51,492 nt of DNA, from positions 1-51,492 of the forward strand of contig JAVKIY010000014.1 of NCBI GenBank assembly GCA_031459235.1, read 5' to 3'. Under the pieces are notes generated by a model. That model worked only from the letters and a program-made list of their open reading frames with translations. It was not told the origin of the DNA and searched no databases. Positions within the stretch are counted from its first letter, which is position 1. Each line of letters opens with the position of its first letter. The DNA comes from Fervidifonticultor_A tertius. Its GTDB lineage: Bacteria > Sysuimicrobiota > Sysuimicrobiia > Sysuimicrobiales > Humicultoraceae. The position numbers were made by a program, and so were the translations under genes. Below are positions 1 through 7,580 of the stretch, piece after piece.

Positions 1-140
1 ACCCGGGCGCGCGGGTGCGGGCTCAGCAACAGCCGCGCGTGCAGCATGCCGGGCAGGCGCAGGTCCTCGGTGTACCGCGCCGCGCCGGTGATCTTCTCCA
101 GCCCCTCGATTCGCCGGGCCGACTTGCCGATGACCGCCAT
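1..140 (-). CDS. Xanthine dehydrogenase/CO dehydrogenase-type molybdopterin-binding subunit, N-terminal fragment (cut by window edge)
   Basis: Only the first 46 codons are inside the window. They read MAVIGKSARRIEGLEKITG and then an ARYTEDLRLPGMLHARL-like stretch. This matches the conserved opening of the large, Mo-cofactor-binding subunit of the xanthine dehydrogenase / aerobic CO dehydrogenase family (the K-x-TG-x-A-x-Y-x-x-D motif and the SPHPRAR loop of the hammerhead domain). The start is an ATG at 140 with GGAGG five bases upstream. It lies downstream of and on the same strand as the EamA gene, after a 75-bp gap. The substrate cannot be told from this much sequence; such enzymes oxidise purines, CO, aldehydes or N-heterocycles. 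Confidence 0.8.
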   Translation of the reverse strand, partial: MAVIGKSARRIEGLEKITGAARYTEDLRLPGMLHARLLLSPHPRAR

Positions 141-215
141 CGTCGCCTCCGTGCGTCGGGTCGCGACCTTCTTCGCCGCCGCCGGTCGCGCGCCTTGCCC
201 GACCGCGGCGTGATG

Positions 216-1112
216 CTATGGTCTGAAGATCAGCAACAGCGAGCCGCTGGTGATGACACCCGCGCCCAGCCACAGCCGCCCGGTCACGCGCTCCAGGTGG
301 CGGCCGAGGACCAGCGGGGCCAGGGCCAGCACCACCGCCGGGACCACGGCCTGGATCAGGGCGAGCACGACGGCGACCGGCGCCAGGTCGATCGCCACCC
401 ACCGCGCCCACTGCGAGAGCGCCACCAGCACCCCGGCCAGCAGCTTATACCCGAGCGCCTCGGGTTGTTGCAGCGCGCGGTCCACGCCCGCGCCGCGCCG
501 CGCGGCCAGCAGCATCCCGTAGGCGACCACGGTGCCGGCCAGCCCGAGGGTGAGGCCCAGCAGCGGCGACGGCAGTCCCTCGAGGCCGCGCCGGGCGAAG
601 ACCGGGCTGACCGCCCAGCACAGCGCCGCGCCCAGCCCCAGCCCGATCTCCCACCAACGCGCCGGTCGGCCGGCGCCCTCGATGCCAGGGTGCTGCCCGC
701 TGACCAGGATCACACCCGTCACGGTGAGCCCGACCCCGGCGGCCACGGGCCAGCCCGGAAACTCGCCGAGCCCGACGGCGGCCGCGATCGTACCGAAGAC
801 CGGGACGGTTGCCACCAGCAAGGTCGTGCGGGCGGCGCCCGTCTGCTTCTGGCTCGCGTTGAGCAGGGTCCAGCCAAGGAAGAAGTGCAGGAACGCTGCG
901 ATGCCGAACTCGATGATCGGCCCGGCGCCGGTGCCCCGCAGGAGCGCGAGCTCGCCCGAGGCGACGACCACGGCGCCCAGCACGAGGACGCTGACGACGA
1001 GCTGCAGGAACGTCGAGACGTAGACGTCGAGGTCGCGGACCGCGCGCCGGTTGAAGACCTGGAAGAGCCCGAACCCGACGCCCGAGGCGACGGCCCACAG
1101 CACACCGCTCAT
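216..1112 (-). CDS. EamA/DMT-family transporter
   Basis: The 298-residue protein is almost entirely hydrophobic, with about ten membrane segments in two five-helix repeats, as expected for the EamA (drug/metabolite transporter) fold; family members are usually 280-320 residues. The frame is open upstream to 1262, but that would run into the Nudix gene. I chose the ATG at 1112, because the protein then opens MSGVLWAVASGVGFGLFQVF, a typical EamA first helix, and leaves a 68-bp gap. It lies downstream of gltB and the Nudix gene and may be cotranscribed with them. Export of an amino acid or related metabolite would fit that context, but this is inference, since EamA substrates cannot be read from sequence. 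Confidence 0.85.
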   Translation of the reverse strand: MSGVLWAVASGVGFGLFQVFNRRAVRDLDVYVSTFLQLVVSVLVLGAVVVASGELALLRGTGAGPIIEFGIAAFLHFFLGWTLLNASQKQTGAARTTLLVATVPVFGTIAAAVGLGEFPGWPVAAGVGLTVTGVILVSGQHPGIEGAGRPARWWEIGLGLGAALCWAVSPVFARRGLEGLPSPLLGLTLGLAGTVVAYGMLLAARRGAGVDRALQQPEALGYKLLAGVLVALSQWARWVAIDLAPVAVVLALIQAVVPAVVLALAPLVLGRHLERVTGRLWLGAGVITSGSLLLIFRP

Positions 1113-1180
1113 GAGTCCTGACGATTCCCCGGCGCGGCCTCGCGGTTCCTGCCCGTTGGCCGGCGGCGTTGCCGGACGGC

Positions 1181-1636
1181 CTAGAGGCCAAAGCGCTCGC
1201 TGGGGGCCATCGTCGAGGCCCAGCCGGCGCCGCCGCGCAGCCAGGCCGGCAGCACCTCGCACAGCACCCGCGGCTCGAGCCGGCGCGCGGCCAGGGCGTC
1301 TGTGGCCTGCCAGAAGAACTCGATGTGCGGCTCGCGCGAGGCGGGCGGCCGGTCCGCGGGCAGGCCGTCGGCGTGCGCGAGGAACAGCAGGTTGACCTCG
1401 TGACCGCCGCCGCCCTCGGTCCAGGCGTGCTCCACGGCGCCGAGGAAGCGTCCGACCGTCGCCGCAACCCCGAGTTCCTCCAGGAGCTCGCGCCGGAGCG
1501 CGGCCGCGGCGGATTCGCCCGGCTCGATGTGCCCGCCTGGGAGGAAGGTGTGGGCCGCGCCGGGCTTGTGGGCCAGCAGCACGCGGCCGTCGGAGAGGAT
1601 CACCGCGCGGACGATGACCTCGACCGCCCGGCTCAC
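1181..1636 (-). CDS. Nudix hydrolase
   Basis: A 151-residue protein with a complete Nudix box at about residues 34-56: GHIEPGE, seven residues, then RELLEELGV. This fits G-x5-E-x7-REU-x-EE-x-GU, the Mg2+-binding site that hydrolyses nucleoside diphosphates linked to another group. The GTG start overlaps the gltB stop by four bases (GTGA), so translation is probably coupled to gltB. That places it behind a leader read here as a ppGpp-type riboswitch, so an alarmone, ADP-ribose or other nucleotide clean-up role is possible. The substrate cannot be deduced. The C-terminal half has no further recognisable motif. Confidence 0.9.
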   Translation of the reverse strand: MSRAVEVIVRAVILSDGRVLLAHKPGAAHTFLPGGHIEPGESAAAALRRELLEELGVAATVGRFLGAVEHAWTEGGGGHEVNLLFLAHADGLPADRPPASREPHIEFFWQATDALAARRLEPRVLCEVLPAWLRGGAGWASTMAPSERFGL

Positions 1637-4600
1637 CGCCGCTCGACGCCCGCGCGGCCGGTGGCGGGCTCGACCACGGTAGGCTCGACCTCGGCGCGCT
1701 GCGCCGCGGCAGCGGAGGGCGAGGCGGGATCGGGCGCGGCCCTCCGGGGCGCGACTTTCCAGAAACGCATCAGGTGGGCCTCCCAGTTGCCGAGCAACGC
1801 CCGGGCGCGGCGGCTGCCGGTAGCGCGCTGGTGCGCGGTCACGAGCGCCCGTAGCCGATCGCCATCGCCGGCGTCGGGCCGCATGATCGTCACGAGCTGC
1901 GTGTTGTAGCGCAACGGCAGCGTGCCGGTCTCATCGTACACGTACGCCAGCCCGCCGGTCATCCCCGCGCCGAAGTTGCGGCCGACCTCGCCCAGCACGA
2001 CCACCGTCCCACCCGTCATGTACTCGCACCCGTGGTCGCCGCAGCCTTCGACGACAGCGACCGCCCCGCTGTTGCGCACCGCGAACCGCTCACCCACGCG
2101 GCCGGCCGCGAAGAGCCGGCCGCCGGTCGCGCCGTAGAGCACGGTGTTGCCCGCGATAACGTGGCGGTGGCTCTCGGCGAGCAGCGGCCGTGGCGGCGTG
2201 AGCACGATCTCCCCGCCGGCCATGCTCTTGCCCACGTAGTCGTTCGCCTCGCCGACCAGGTGGAGGTGCAGCCCGGGCACCAGGAACGCGCCGAAGCTCT
2301 GGCCCGCGGCGCCGGTGAAGTGCAGCCGCACCGAGCCCTCGGGCAGGCCGGCGTCCCCGGCGCGCGCAGCGATGGCGCCCGCCAGGCGCGCGCCCACGGT
2401 TCGGTGGATGTTGCGCAGCGGCAGGCGCAACTCCACGGGCCGGCCCGCCTCGATCGCGGGCAGCAGCGGCATCAGGTGCGCCTCGTCGTAGGGCTCGTCG
2501 GGCCGGGCGTTGCGCGCGACCGTGCAGCGGCGGGGGCGCGGGTCGTCCGGACCTGGCAAGCCGTCCAGCAGCGCGCCCACGTCCAGGCGCGCGCCGGGCC
2601 TGGGCCGCAGGCGGTCCGCGCGGCCGACGATCTCGTCCAGCCGGCGGGCGCCCAGCGCGGCCAGCAGCTCGCGCACGCCCTCGGCGACCCCAACAAGATA
2701 GTTGACGACGTTCTCCGGGGTCCCGGGGAACTTGCGGCGGAGGTCCTCGCGTTGGGTCGCGATGCCCACCGGGCAGGTGTTCAGGTGACACTGCCGCGCC
2801 ATCACGCAACCCAGCGCGGCCACCGCCGCGGTCCCGAACCCGAACTCCTCGGCGCCCAGCAGGGCGGCAATCACCACGTCCCGAGCGACCTTCAAGCCAC
2901 CGTCCACCCGCAGCCGCACGCGACCGCGCAGGCCGCTGGCGACGAGAACCCGCTGCGCTTCCGCCAGGCCGACTTCCCACGGCACGCCCGCGTGCTTGAT
3001 CGAGTCCAGCGGCGAGGCGCCGGTCCCGCCGTCGGCGCCGCTGATCTGCACCGTGTCGGCGAAGCCCTTTGCGACGCCCGCGGCGATCGTGCCCACGCCG
3101 GTCTCCGCGACGAGCTTCACCGCCACGCGCGCCTCGGGGTGCACGACCTTGAGGTCATAGATGAGCTGCGCGAGGTCCTCGATGCTGTAGATGTCGTGGT
3201 GCGGCGGCGGCGAGATGAGCGTGATGCCGGGCTGCGAGCGCCGGATGCGCGCGATCTCCGCGCTCACCTTGTGCCCCGGGAGCTGGCCGCCCTCGCCGGG
3301 CTTGCTCCCCTGCGCCATCTTGATCTCGAGCTCGCGCGCCGACCGGACGTAGGCCGGCGTCACCCCGAAGCGCGCCGAGGCGATCTGCTTGATGGCGCTG
3401 TTCGGCCAGTCGCCGGTGGGCCGGCGCACGTAGCGCGCGGGATCCTCACCGCCCTCGCCCGAGTTCGAGCGCGCGCCGATGCGGTTGGCCGCGATCGCGA
3501 GTGTCGTGTGCGCCTCGAGCGAGAGGGCGCCGTGGGACATCGCCGAGATGACGAAGCGCGCCACGATCTGCGAGGCCGGCTCGACCTCCTCAAGCGGCAC
3601 CGGGGTGCCCGGGACGAACTCCAGCAGGTCGCGGAGCGCGGTGGCGGGCCGGCCTTCCACCAGGGCGGCCAGCGCGCCCCTGGCGTCGGCCGCCGCGTCG
3701 TCGTCGCGGGCGTCCGCGCGTCGGATTCCGGCGATCCGGTGGATCGCCCGGACGACGTCCGGGTTGTAGGCGTGGTACTCGCCGCCCCGCTGGTATCGGA
3801 TCCATCCGGTCTCGACGATCGGACCGCTGGTGCGGTACGCCTCGGCGTGGCGCGCCAGCACCTCCGCGGCGAGCGCGTCGGGGCCCACGCCGCCCACGCG
3901 CGAGGGCGTCCCGGGGAAGTAGGTGTCCACCAGGTCGCGGGCCAGGCCCACGGCCTCGAAGACCTGCGCGCCGTGGTAGGCCGCCAGCGCGCTGATCCCC
4001 ATCTTCGACATGATCTTGAGCAGCCCGGCCTCGACCGCCTCGCGCCACCGCTCCACGCGCCCCCGCGCCTCGCGCTCGTCGGCGGCGTCGGCCGCGATGC
4101 TTGCGAGGGCCAGGTAGGCGTGCACACCGCTCGCGCCGTACCCGATGAGCGCGGCGATGTGGTGGATGTCCCGCGCCTCGCCCGACTCCACGAGCAACCC
4201 GGTCCGGCCGCGCAGCCCGGCGCGGATCAGGCCGTGGTGCACCGCCGAGGTGGCGAGCAGCATGGGGATCGGCGCGCGGTCGGGCGTCACGTCCCGGTCG
4301 GTGAGCAACAGGACGCCGGTTCCCGCGCGCACCGCCTCGCACGCGGCGCGCACTAGGTCGTCGAGCGCGCGGCGCATCGCCCCCGGTCCCCCGCCGGCGT
4401 CGAACAGCGTCGCCAGCGTTGTCACCGGGAACGGCGCGTCCCTCCGGATCGCCTCGACCATTCCGGCAGTGAGCACGGGTGAGGGCAGAGCCACCAGCCG
4501 GGCATGCGCCGGGGTTTCCTCGAGCAGGTTCGGCCGCGGGCCGAGGTAGCCGGTCAGCGACATGACGAGCCGCTCGCGCAGCGGGTCGATCGGCGGGTTC

Positions 4601-6144
4601 GTGACCTGCGCGAAGCGCTGCCGGAAGTACGCGGCGAGCCCGCGGGGGCGCGTTGCCAGCGCCGCGGGCGGCGTGTCGTCACCCATCGAGAAGACGGGGT
4701 CCTTGCCCTCGTCCACCATGGGCCGCAGGACCCGGCGGAGGTCCTCGCCGGTGTAGCCGAAGACTCGCTGCCGTCTGACCAGGTCTGGCGGCGGCGCAGG
4801 GGTCTCGCCGGCCGGCCGGCCGAGTCGGATCAGCTCCCGCTCCACCCAGGTGCCGTAGGGCCGCTGCGCGGCGCAGAGCATCTTGACCTCGTCGTCGTGC
4901 AGAACGACGCCCTTGTGCGTGTCCACCGCGAGCACCTGGCCCGGACCGAGCCGGCCTTTCTCGACCACGCGCTCGGCCGGCACGTCGACCACCCCGGCTT
5001 CCGAGGCCACGACCACCAGGCCGTCCCGCGTGACGACGTAGCGCGCCGGGCGCAGGCCGTTCCGGTCGAGCGCGGCCGCGGCGTAGCGGCCATCGGAGAA
5101 CGCCAGCGCGGCCGGGCCGTCCCACGGCTCCATCAGGCAGGCATGGTACTCGAAGAACGCGCGGACCAGCTCGGGCAGGTCGCCCAGGCCCTCCCAGGCA
5201 CTCGGGACCAGCATGAGCATGGCGTGCAGCAGCGACCGGCCGCCCCGCCGCAGCAGCTCGAGCACGTTGTCCAGCATCGCGCTGTCGCTGCCGCCGGGCT
5301 GGATCACGGGGGTCAGGTCGTCGAGCCCCTCGGGCCAGTGCGGCGAGCGCAGCAGCGCCTCGCGCGCGGCCATCCAGGTGACGTTGCCCTGCAGCGTGTT
5401 GATCTCGCCGTTGTGCGCCAGCAACCGGAAAGGCTGCGCGAGCGCCCAGGACGGAAAGGTGTTGGTGCTGTAGCGCTGGTGGAAGACCGCGATCGCGGTC
5501 TCGAACGCTGGGTGCTCCAGGTCGGGGTAGAACTTCGGCAGCTGTGGCGAGACGAACAGCCCCTTGTAGACCACGGTGGCGTGCGAGAGCGAGGGTAGGT
5601 AGAGGTCCAGGGCCTCGGCGGCGGCGCGGCGTTCGATCGCGCGCCGCGCGCGGTAGAGCGCCCGCTCGTAGGCCTCGTCGTCCGCGCCGCGCGGCCGGCC
5701 CACGACCACCTGCGCGATCTCCGGCTGGGTGCGGCGCGCGTGGTCGCCGAGCGCCGTGGGGTCGGTGGGCACGAGCCGCCAGCCGAGCACTGGCACGCCG
5801 TGCTCCTCGAGCGTGGTGGCGACAAGCGTCCAGGAGGCGCGCGCGGCGTCGGTGGCGCGGGGCAGGAAGACCATGCCGACACCGAGGTCGGCGTTGGCCG
5901 TGCGCAGCCGCAGGTCGCGGCGCAGCAGGGTGTAGGGGATCTGGGTCAGGACCCCGGCGCCGTCGCCGGTCTTCGCGTCGGCGGCGAGCGCGCCGCGGTG
6001 GCTCATGCTGGCGACCGCGGTGAGCGCACAGCGGAGCACGGCGTGGCTGTGCCGGCCACGGCGGTCGGCGACGAAGCCGACGCCGCACGCGTCGCGCTCA
6101 CGGTCCCAGGTCGCCGGGGGGGCCGGCGGCGTACGCGCGATCAC
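1633..6144 (-). CDS. gltB: Glutamate synthase large (alpha) subunit
   Basis: A 1503-residue cytosolic enzyme that transfers the amide of glutamine to 2-oxoglutarate to give two glutamates. Domain order is canonical: class-II glutamine amidotransferase (about 20-430, nucleophile Cys20 in RDACGVGF exposed after removal of a short propeptide), central domain (about 450-730), FMN-binding synthase domain (about 820-1190), and GXGXG beta-helix (about 1250-1440). The [3Fe-4S] ligands are visible in CVMARQCHLNTC. The start is GTG at 6144; an upstream GTG in the same leader runs straight into a stop. The small subunit gltD is not in this window. The gene follows a strong promoter and a roughly 280-nt leader with a ykkC-type riboswitch, and its stop overlaps the Nudix start. 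Confidence 0.97.
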   Translation of the reverse strand: MIARTPPAPPATWDRERDACGVGFVADRRGRHSHAVLRCALTAVASMSHRGALAADAKTGDGAGVLTQIPYTLLRRDLRLRTANADLGVGMVFLPRATDAARASWTLVATTLEEHGVPVLGWRLVPTDPTALGDHARRTQPEIAQVVVGRPRGADDEAYERALYRARRAIERRAAAEALDLYLPSLSHATVVYKGLFVSPQLPKFYPDLEHPAFETAIAVFHQRYSTNTFPSWALAQPFRLLAHNGEINTLQGNVTWMAAREALLRSPHWPEGLDDLTPVIQPGGSDSAMLDNVLELLRRGGRSLLHAMLMLVPSAWEGLGDLPELVRAFFEYHACLMEPWDGPAALAFSDGRYAAAALDRNGLRPARYVVTRDGLVVVASEAGVVDVPAERVVEKGRLGPGQVLAVDTHKGVVLHDDEVKMLCAAQRPYGTWVERELIRLGRPAGETPAPPPDLVRRQRVFGYTGEDLRRVLRPMVDEGKDPVFSMGDDTPPAALATRPRGLAAYFRQRFAQVTNPPIDPLRERLVMSLTGYLGPRPNLLEETPAHARLVALPSPVLTAGMVEAIRRDAPFPVTTLATLFDAGGGPGAMRRALDDLVRAACEAVRAGTGVLLLTDRDVTPDRAPIPMLLATSAVHHGLIRAGLRGRTGLLVESGEARDIHHIAALIGYGASGVHAYLALASIAADAADEREARGRVERWREAVEAGLLKIMSKMGISALAAYHGAQVFEAVGLARDLVDTYFPGTPSRVGGVGPDALAAEVLARHAEAYRTSGPIVETGWIRYQRGGEYHAYNPDVVRAIHRIAGIRRADARDDDAAADARGALAALVEGRPATALRDLLEFVPGTPVPLEEVEPASQIVARFVISAMSHGALSLEAHTTLAIAANRIGARSNSGEGGEDPARYVRRPTGDWPNSAIKQIASARFGVTPAYVRSARELEIKMAQGSKPGEGGQLPGHKVSAEIARIRRSQPGITLISPPPHHDIYSIEDLAQLIYDLKVVHPEARVAVKLVAETGVGTIAAGVAKGFADTVQISGADGGTGASPLDSIKHAGVPWEVGLAEAQRVLVASGLRGRVRLRVDGGLKVARDVVIAALLGAEEFGFGTAAVAALGCVMARQCHLNTCPVGIATQREDLRRKFPGTPENVVNYLVGVAEGVRELLAALGARRLDEIVGRADRLRPRPGARLDVGALLDGLPGPDDPRPRRCTVARNARPDEPYDEAHLMPLLPAIEAGRPVELRLPLRNIHRTVGARLAGAIAARAGDAGLPEGSVRLHFTGAAGQSFGAFLVPGLHLHLVGEANDYVGKSMAGGEIVLTPPRPLLAESHRHVIAGNTVLYGATGGRLFAAGRVGERFAVRNSGAVAVVEGCGDHGCEYMTGGTVVVLGEVGRNFGAGMTGGLAYVYDETGTLPLRYNTQLVTIMRPDAGDGDRLRALVTAHQRATGSRRARALLGNWEAHLMRFWKVAPRRAAPDPASPSAAAAQRAEVEPTVVEPATGRAGVERR

Positions 6145-6183
6145 CAGACGATCACCCGCTGTCCCGCCGGGCGGACCGGCGGG

Positions 6184-6268
6184 AAATGCGAGAAGCCCGG
6201 GCGATGGGCTCCCCGGTGTGCATCCGGAGGCGACCTCCGGTGCGAGGAACCTCTCCCTCGGGCTTCTC
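6184..6268 (-). promoter_or_regulatory. Putative expression platform of the gltB riboswitch (competing hairpins)
   Basis: In the gltB leader, GAGAAGCCCG (6268-6259), which lies inside the 3' part of the aptamer, is exactly complementary to CGGGCUUCUC (6199-6190). The same 3' arm can instead pair locally with GGGGAGCCC (6214-6206) as a 9-bp hairpin with two G-U pairs and a 7-nt loop, followed by GCAUUUCC. The two folds exclude each other, the hallmark of an attenuator that reads the aptamer. The uridine tract is poor, so I cannot say which fold terminates or whether ligand turns gltB on or off. A further 8-bp hairpin (6163-6183) follows. Confidence 0.55.
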
Positions 6269-6352
6269 TCCCGACGGTGTAGCGGACTGGGTTTCCGCCT
6301 GCGCCGCTCGGTCCAGACCGGCCGCGGGTGCGGCCGCGGAACCCTAGGCGCA
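6249..6352 (-). ncRNA. ykkC-type riboswitch, subtype 2, probably ppGpp-sensing
   Basis: Read on the minus strand, the leader has CTAGGGTTCCG, a GC hairpin, then GTCTGGACCGAG, a variable arm, ACACCG, and GGGAGAGAAGCCCGAGGG. These are the ordered conserved blocks of the ykkC RNA family (CUAGGGUUCCG, CUGGUCCGAG, ACACGG, AAGCCCGGGAGA). The family splits by ligand into guanidine (subtype 1), ppGpp (2a), PRPP (2b) and nucleotide (2c) binders. Position directly before gltB favours ppGpp, since 2a members are known to precede amino-acid synthesis genes including glutamate synthase. The ligand call is therefore from context; the family call is from sequence. Confidence 0.8.
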
Positions 6353-6431
6353 CTTCCTCAGGACGCTGACGCGGCGGACCCCGATCCCATCCGGCCGCGT
6401 CGCGGCGGCCCACGGTCCACCGTTGCGTGCT

Positions 6432-6460
6432 ACCTTACGGAACCGCGCCGCGGTTGTCAA
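6432..6460 (-). promoter_or_regulatory. Sigma-70-type promoter of gltB
   Basis: On the minus strand TTGACA (6460-6455, perfect -35) is followed after exactly 17 bp by TAAGGT (6437-6432, -10). Transcription would begin near 6425, about 75 nt before the ykkC aptamer, and give a leader of about 280 nt before the gltB GTG. It sits 43 bp past the end of the CBS-domain gene on the same strand, so gltB is separately transcribed from the trehalose/MscS operon. Confidence 0.75.
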
Positions 6461-6503
6461 GGTGGGGCGCGGTAGTAGGGACGGCGCGGGGCCAGGCGGC
6501 TGG

Positions 6504-7580
6504 CTAGTCGTGCCCTCCGCGCTCGGCGAGCGCGCGGACGATGTCCTCCTCGCCAACGACCCCGATGACCTGGCCGTCCTGGACGACCGGAAGCTCCCGG
6601 GTGCCGGCGTCCGCGAGCCGGGCGGCGCACTCCCATAGCGAGGTCTCCGGCGCCAGCGCCCCGGCCGTGCTTGCCTGCATCGCCACGGGCGGCGCGCGCA
6701 AGACGTCCGCGGCGATCGCCGCGGTGGGGCCCGTGCCCTTCCCGACCCAGCGGCCCCCGGCCACCGCGGCCAGGATGTCGCTGTCGCTCACGATCCCGAC
6801 GATTTGGCCCTCGCGGGTGACGGGCAGGCGGCGCACGCGCGCGGCGGCCATCTCGGCCGAGCACGCCTCCACGGTCGCCTCGGCCGCGACGGTGCGGAGC
6901 GGGCCCGACGCCAGGGCCTCGACGCGCGTGGCCTCGATCGGCCGGCCGTGCGCGACGGCCTTGGTGACGACGTCGCGCTTGGTGACGATCGCCGCCGGGG
7001 GGCCGCCGGGCGCGGTCACGAGCAGGCTGCTGATGCCCGCGGCCACCATCTTGGCGACCGCGTCGCGCACCGGCGCGTCGCCCGCGATGGTGAGCACCGG
7101 GCTCGACATCAGGTCGGCGACCGCTGCCGCGGGCCCGGCCGCCGCCGCCCGCCGAAGCGCCCGTTCCTTGCGCACCCGCCGCACGTGGCCCCACTCCTCG
7201 CGCGGCACGAGCGACGTGAAAATGTCGGTGTCGCTGACGAGCCCCACGATGCCGCGACCGTCGGTCACCGGCAGGCGGCGCACCCGCGCGTCCGCCATGG
7301 CCTCCGCGGCCCGGCGGACCGTCCAGCCCGGCTCGGCGGTCACGAGGCGCCAGGTCATCACGTCGCCCAGGCGGACCGTCCGGGCGTCGGCACCGGCGCG
7401 GACCACCTTGGCCAGGACGTCCTGCATCGTGACGATGCCGTACTCGGGCGAGCCCGCCAGCGGCGGCACGAGCACACTGGAGATGCCGTGCGCGCGCATC
7501 ACGCGCAGGGCGTCGGCCACGGTGGCCGCGGCGTGGACGGCCACCGGCTGCCGGCTCATGACGTCAGCGACCGTCAGCAC
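6504..7580 (-). CDS. Protein with five CBS motifs
   Basis: A 358-residue soluble protein made of tandem CBS repeats at about 3-60, 70-125, 150-210, 220-280 and 300-355, each with a V-x-D-[VL]-M-like opening or a closing [IV]-V-[ST]-x-x-D-[IV] strand (IVTMQDVL, LVSDTDIF, IVTKRDVV, IVSDSDIL, VVGEEDIV). CBS pairs (Bateman modules) bind AMP, ATP, SAM or cyclic dinucleotides. Five is odd: two full pairs plus one half module. There is no fused catalytic domain. I chose the GTG at 7580, which has GGGAGG five bases upstream and overlaps the otsAB stop by 17 bp; the frame remains open farther upstream only inside otsAB. Last gene of the c-di-AMP-controlled operon, so a nucleotide-sensing role is plausible. 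Confidence 0.88.
   Translation of the reverse strand: MLTVADVMSRQPVAVHAAATVADALRVMRAHGISSVLVPPLAGSPEYGIVTMQDVLAKVVRAGADARTVRLGDVMTWRLVTAEPGWTVRRAAEAMADARVRRLPVTDGRGIVGLVSDTDIFTSLVPREEWGHVRRVRKERALRRAAAAGPAAAVADLMSSPVLTIAGDAPVRDAVAKMVAAGISSLLVTAPGGPPAAIVTKRDVVTKAVAHGRPIEATRVEALASGPLRTVAAEATVEACSAEMAAARVRRLPVTREGQIVGIVSDSDILAAVAGGRWVGKGTGPTAAIAADVLRAPPVAMQASTAGALAPETSLWECAARLADAGTRELPVVQDGQVIGVVGEEDIVRALAERGGHD

Noticed and set aside
2032..4356. Plus-strand open frame of 774 codons opposite gltB
   Set aside because: Composition typical of antisense frames in high-GC genes (runs of Arg, His, Gln, Gly), no recognisable domain, entirely inside gltB.
6181..6300. Possible fluoride-type riboswitch on the plus strand (GGGCGATGGGCTCCCC region)
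   Set aside because: Only a short similarity, no CUCCU end, and the gene downstream on that strand does not exist. The minus-strand ykkC reading explains the hairpins and precedes gltB.
6145..6352. T-box or glutamine riboswitch before gltB
   Set aside because: No T-box sequence (GGGUGGNACCGCG) or specifier loop, and the glnA RNA blocks are absent; the ykkC blocks are present in order.
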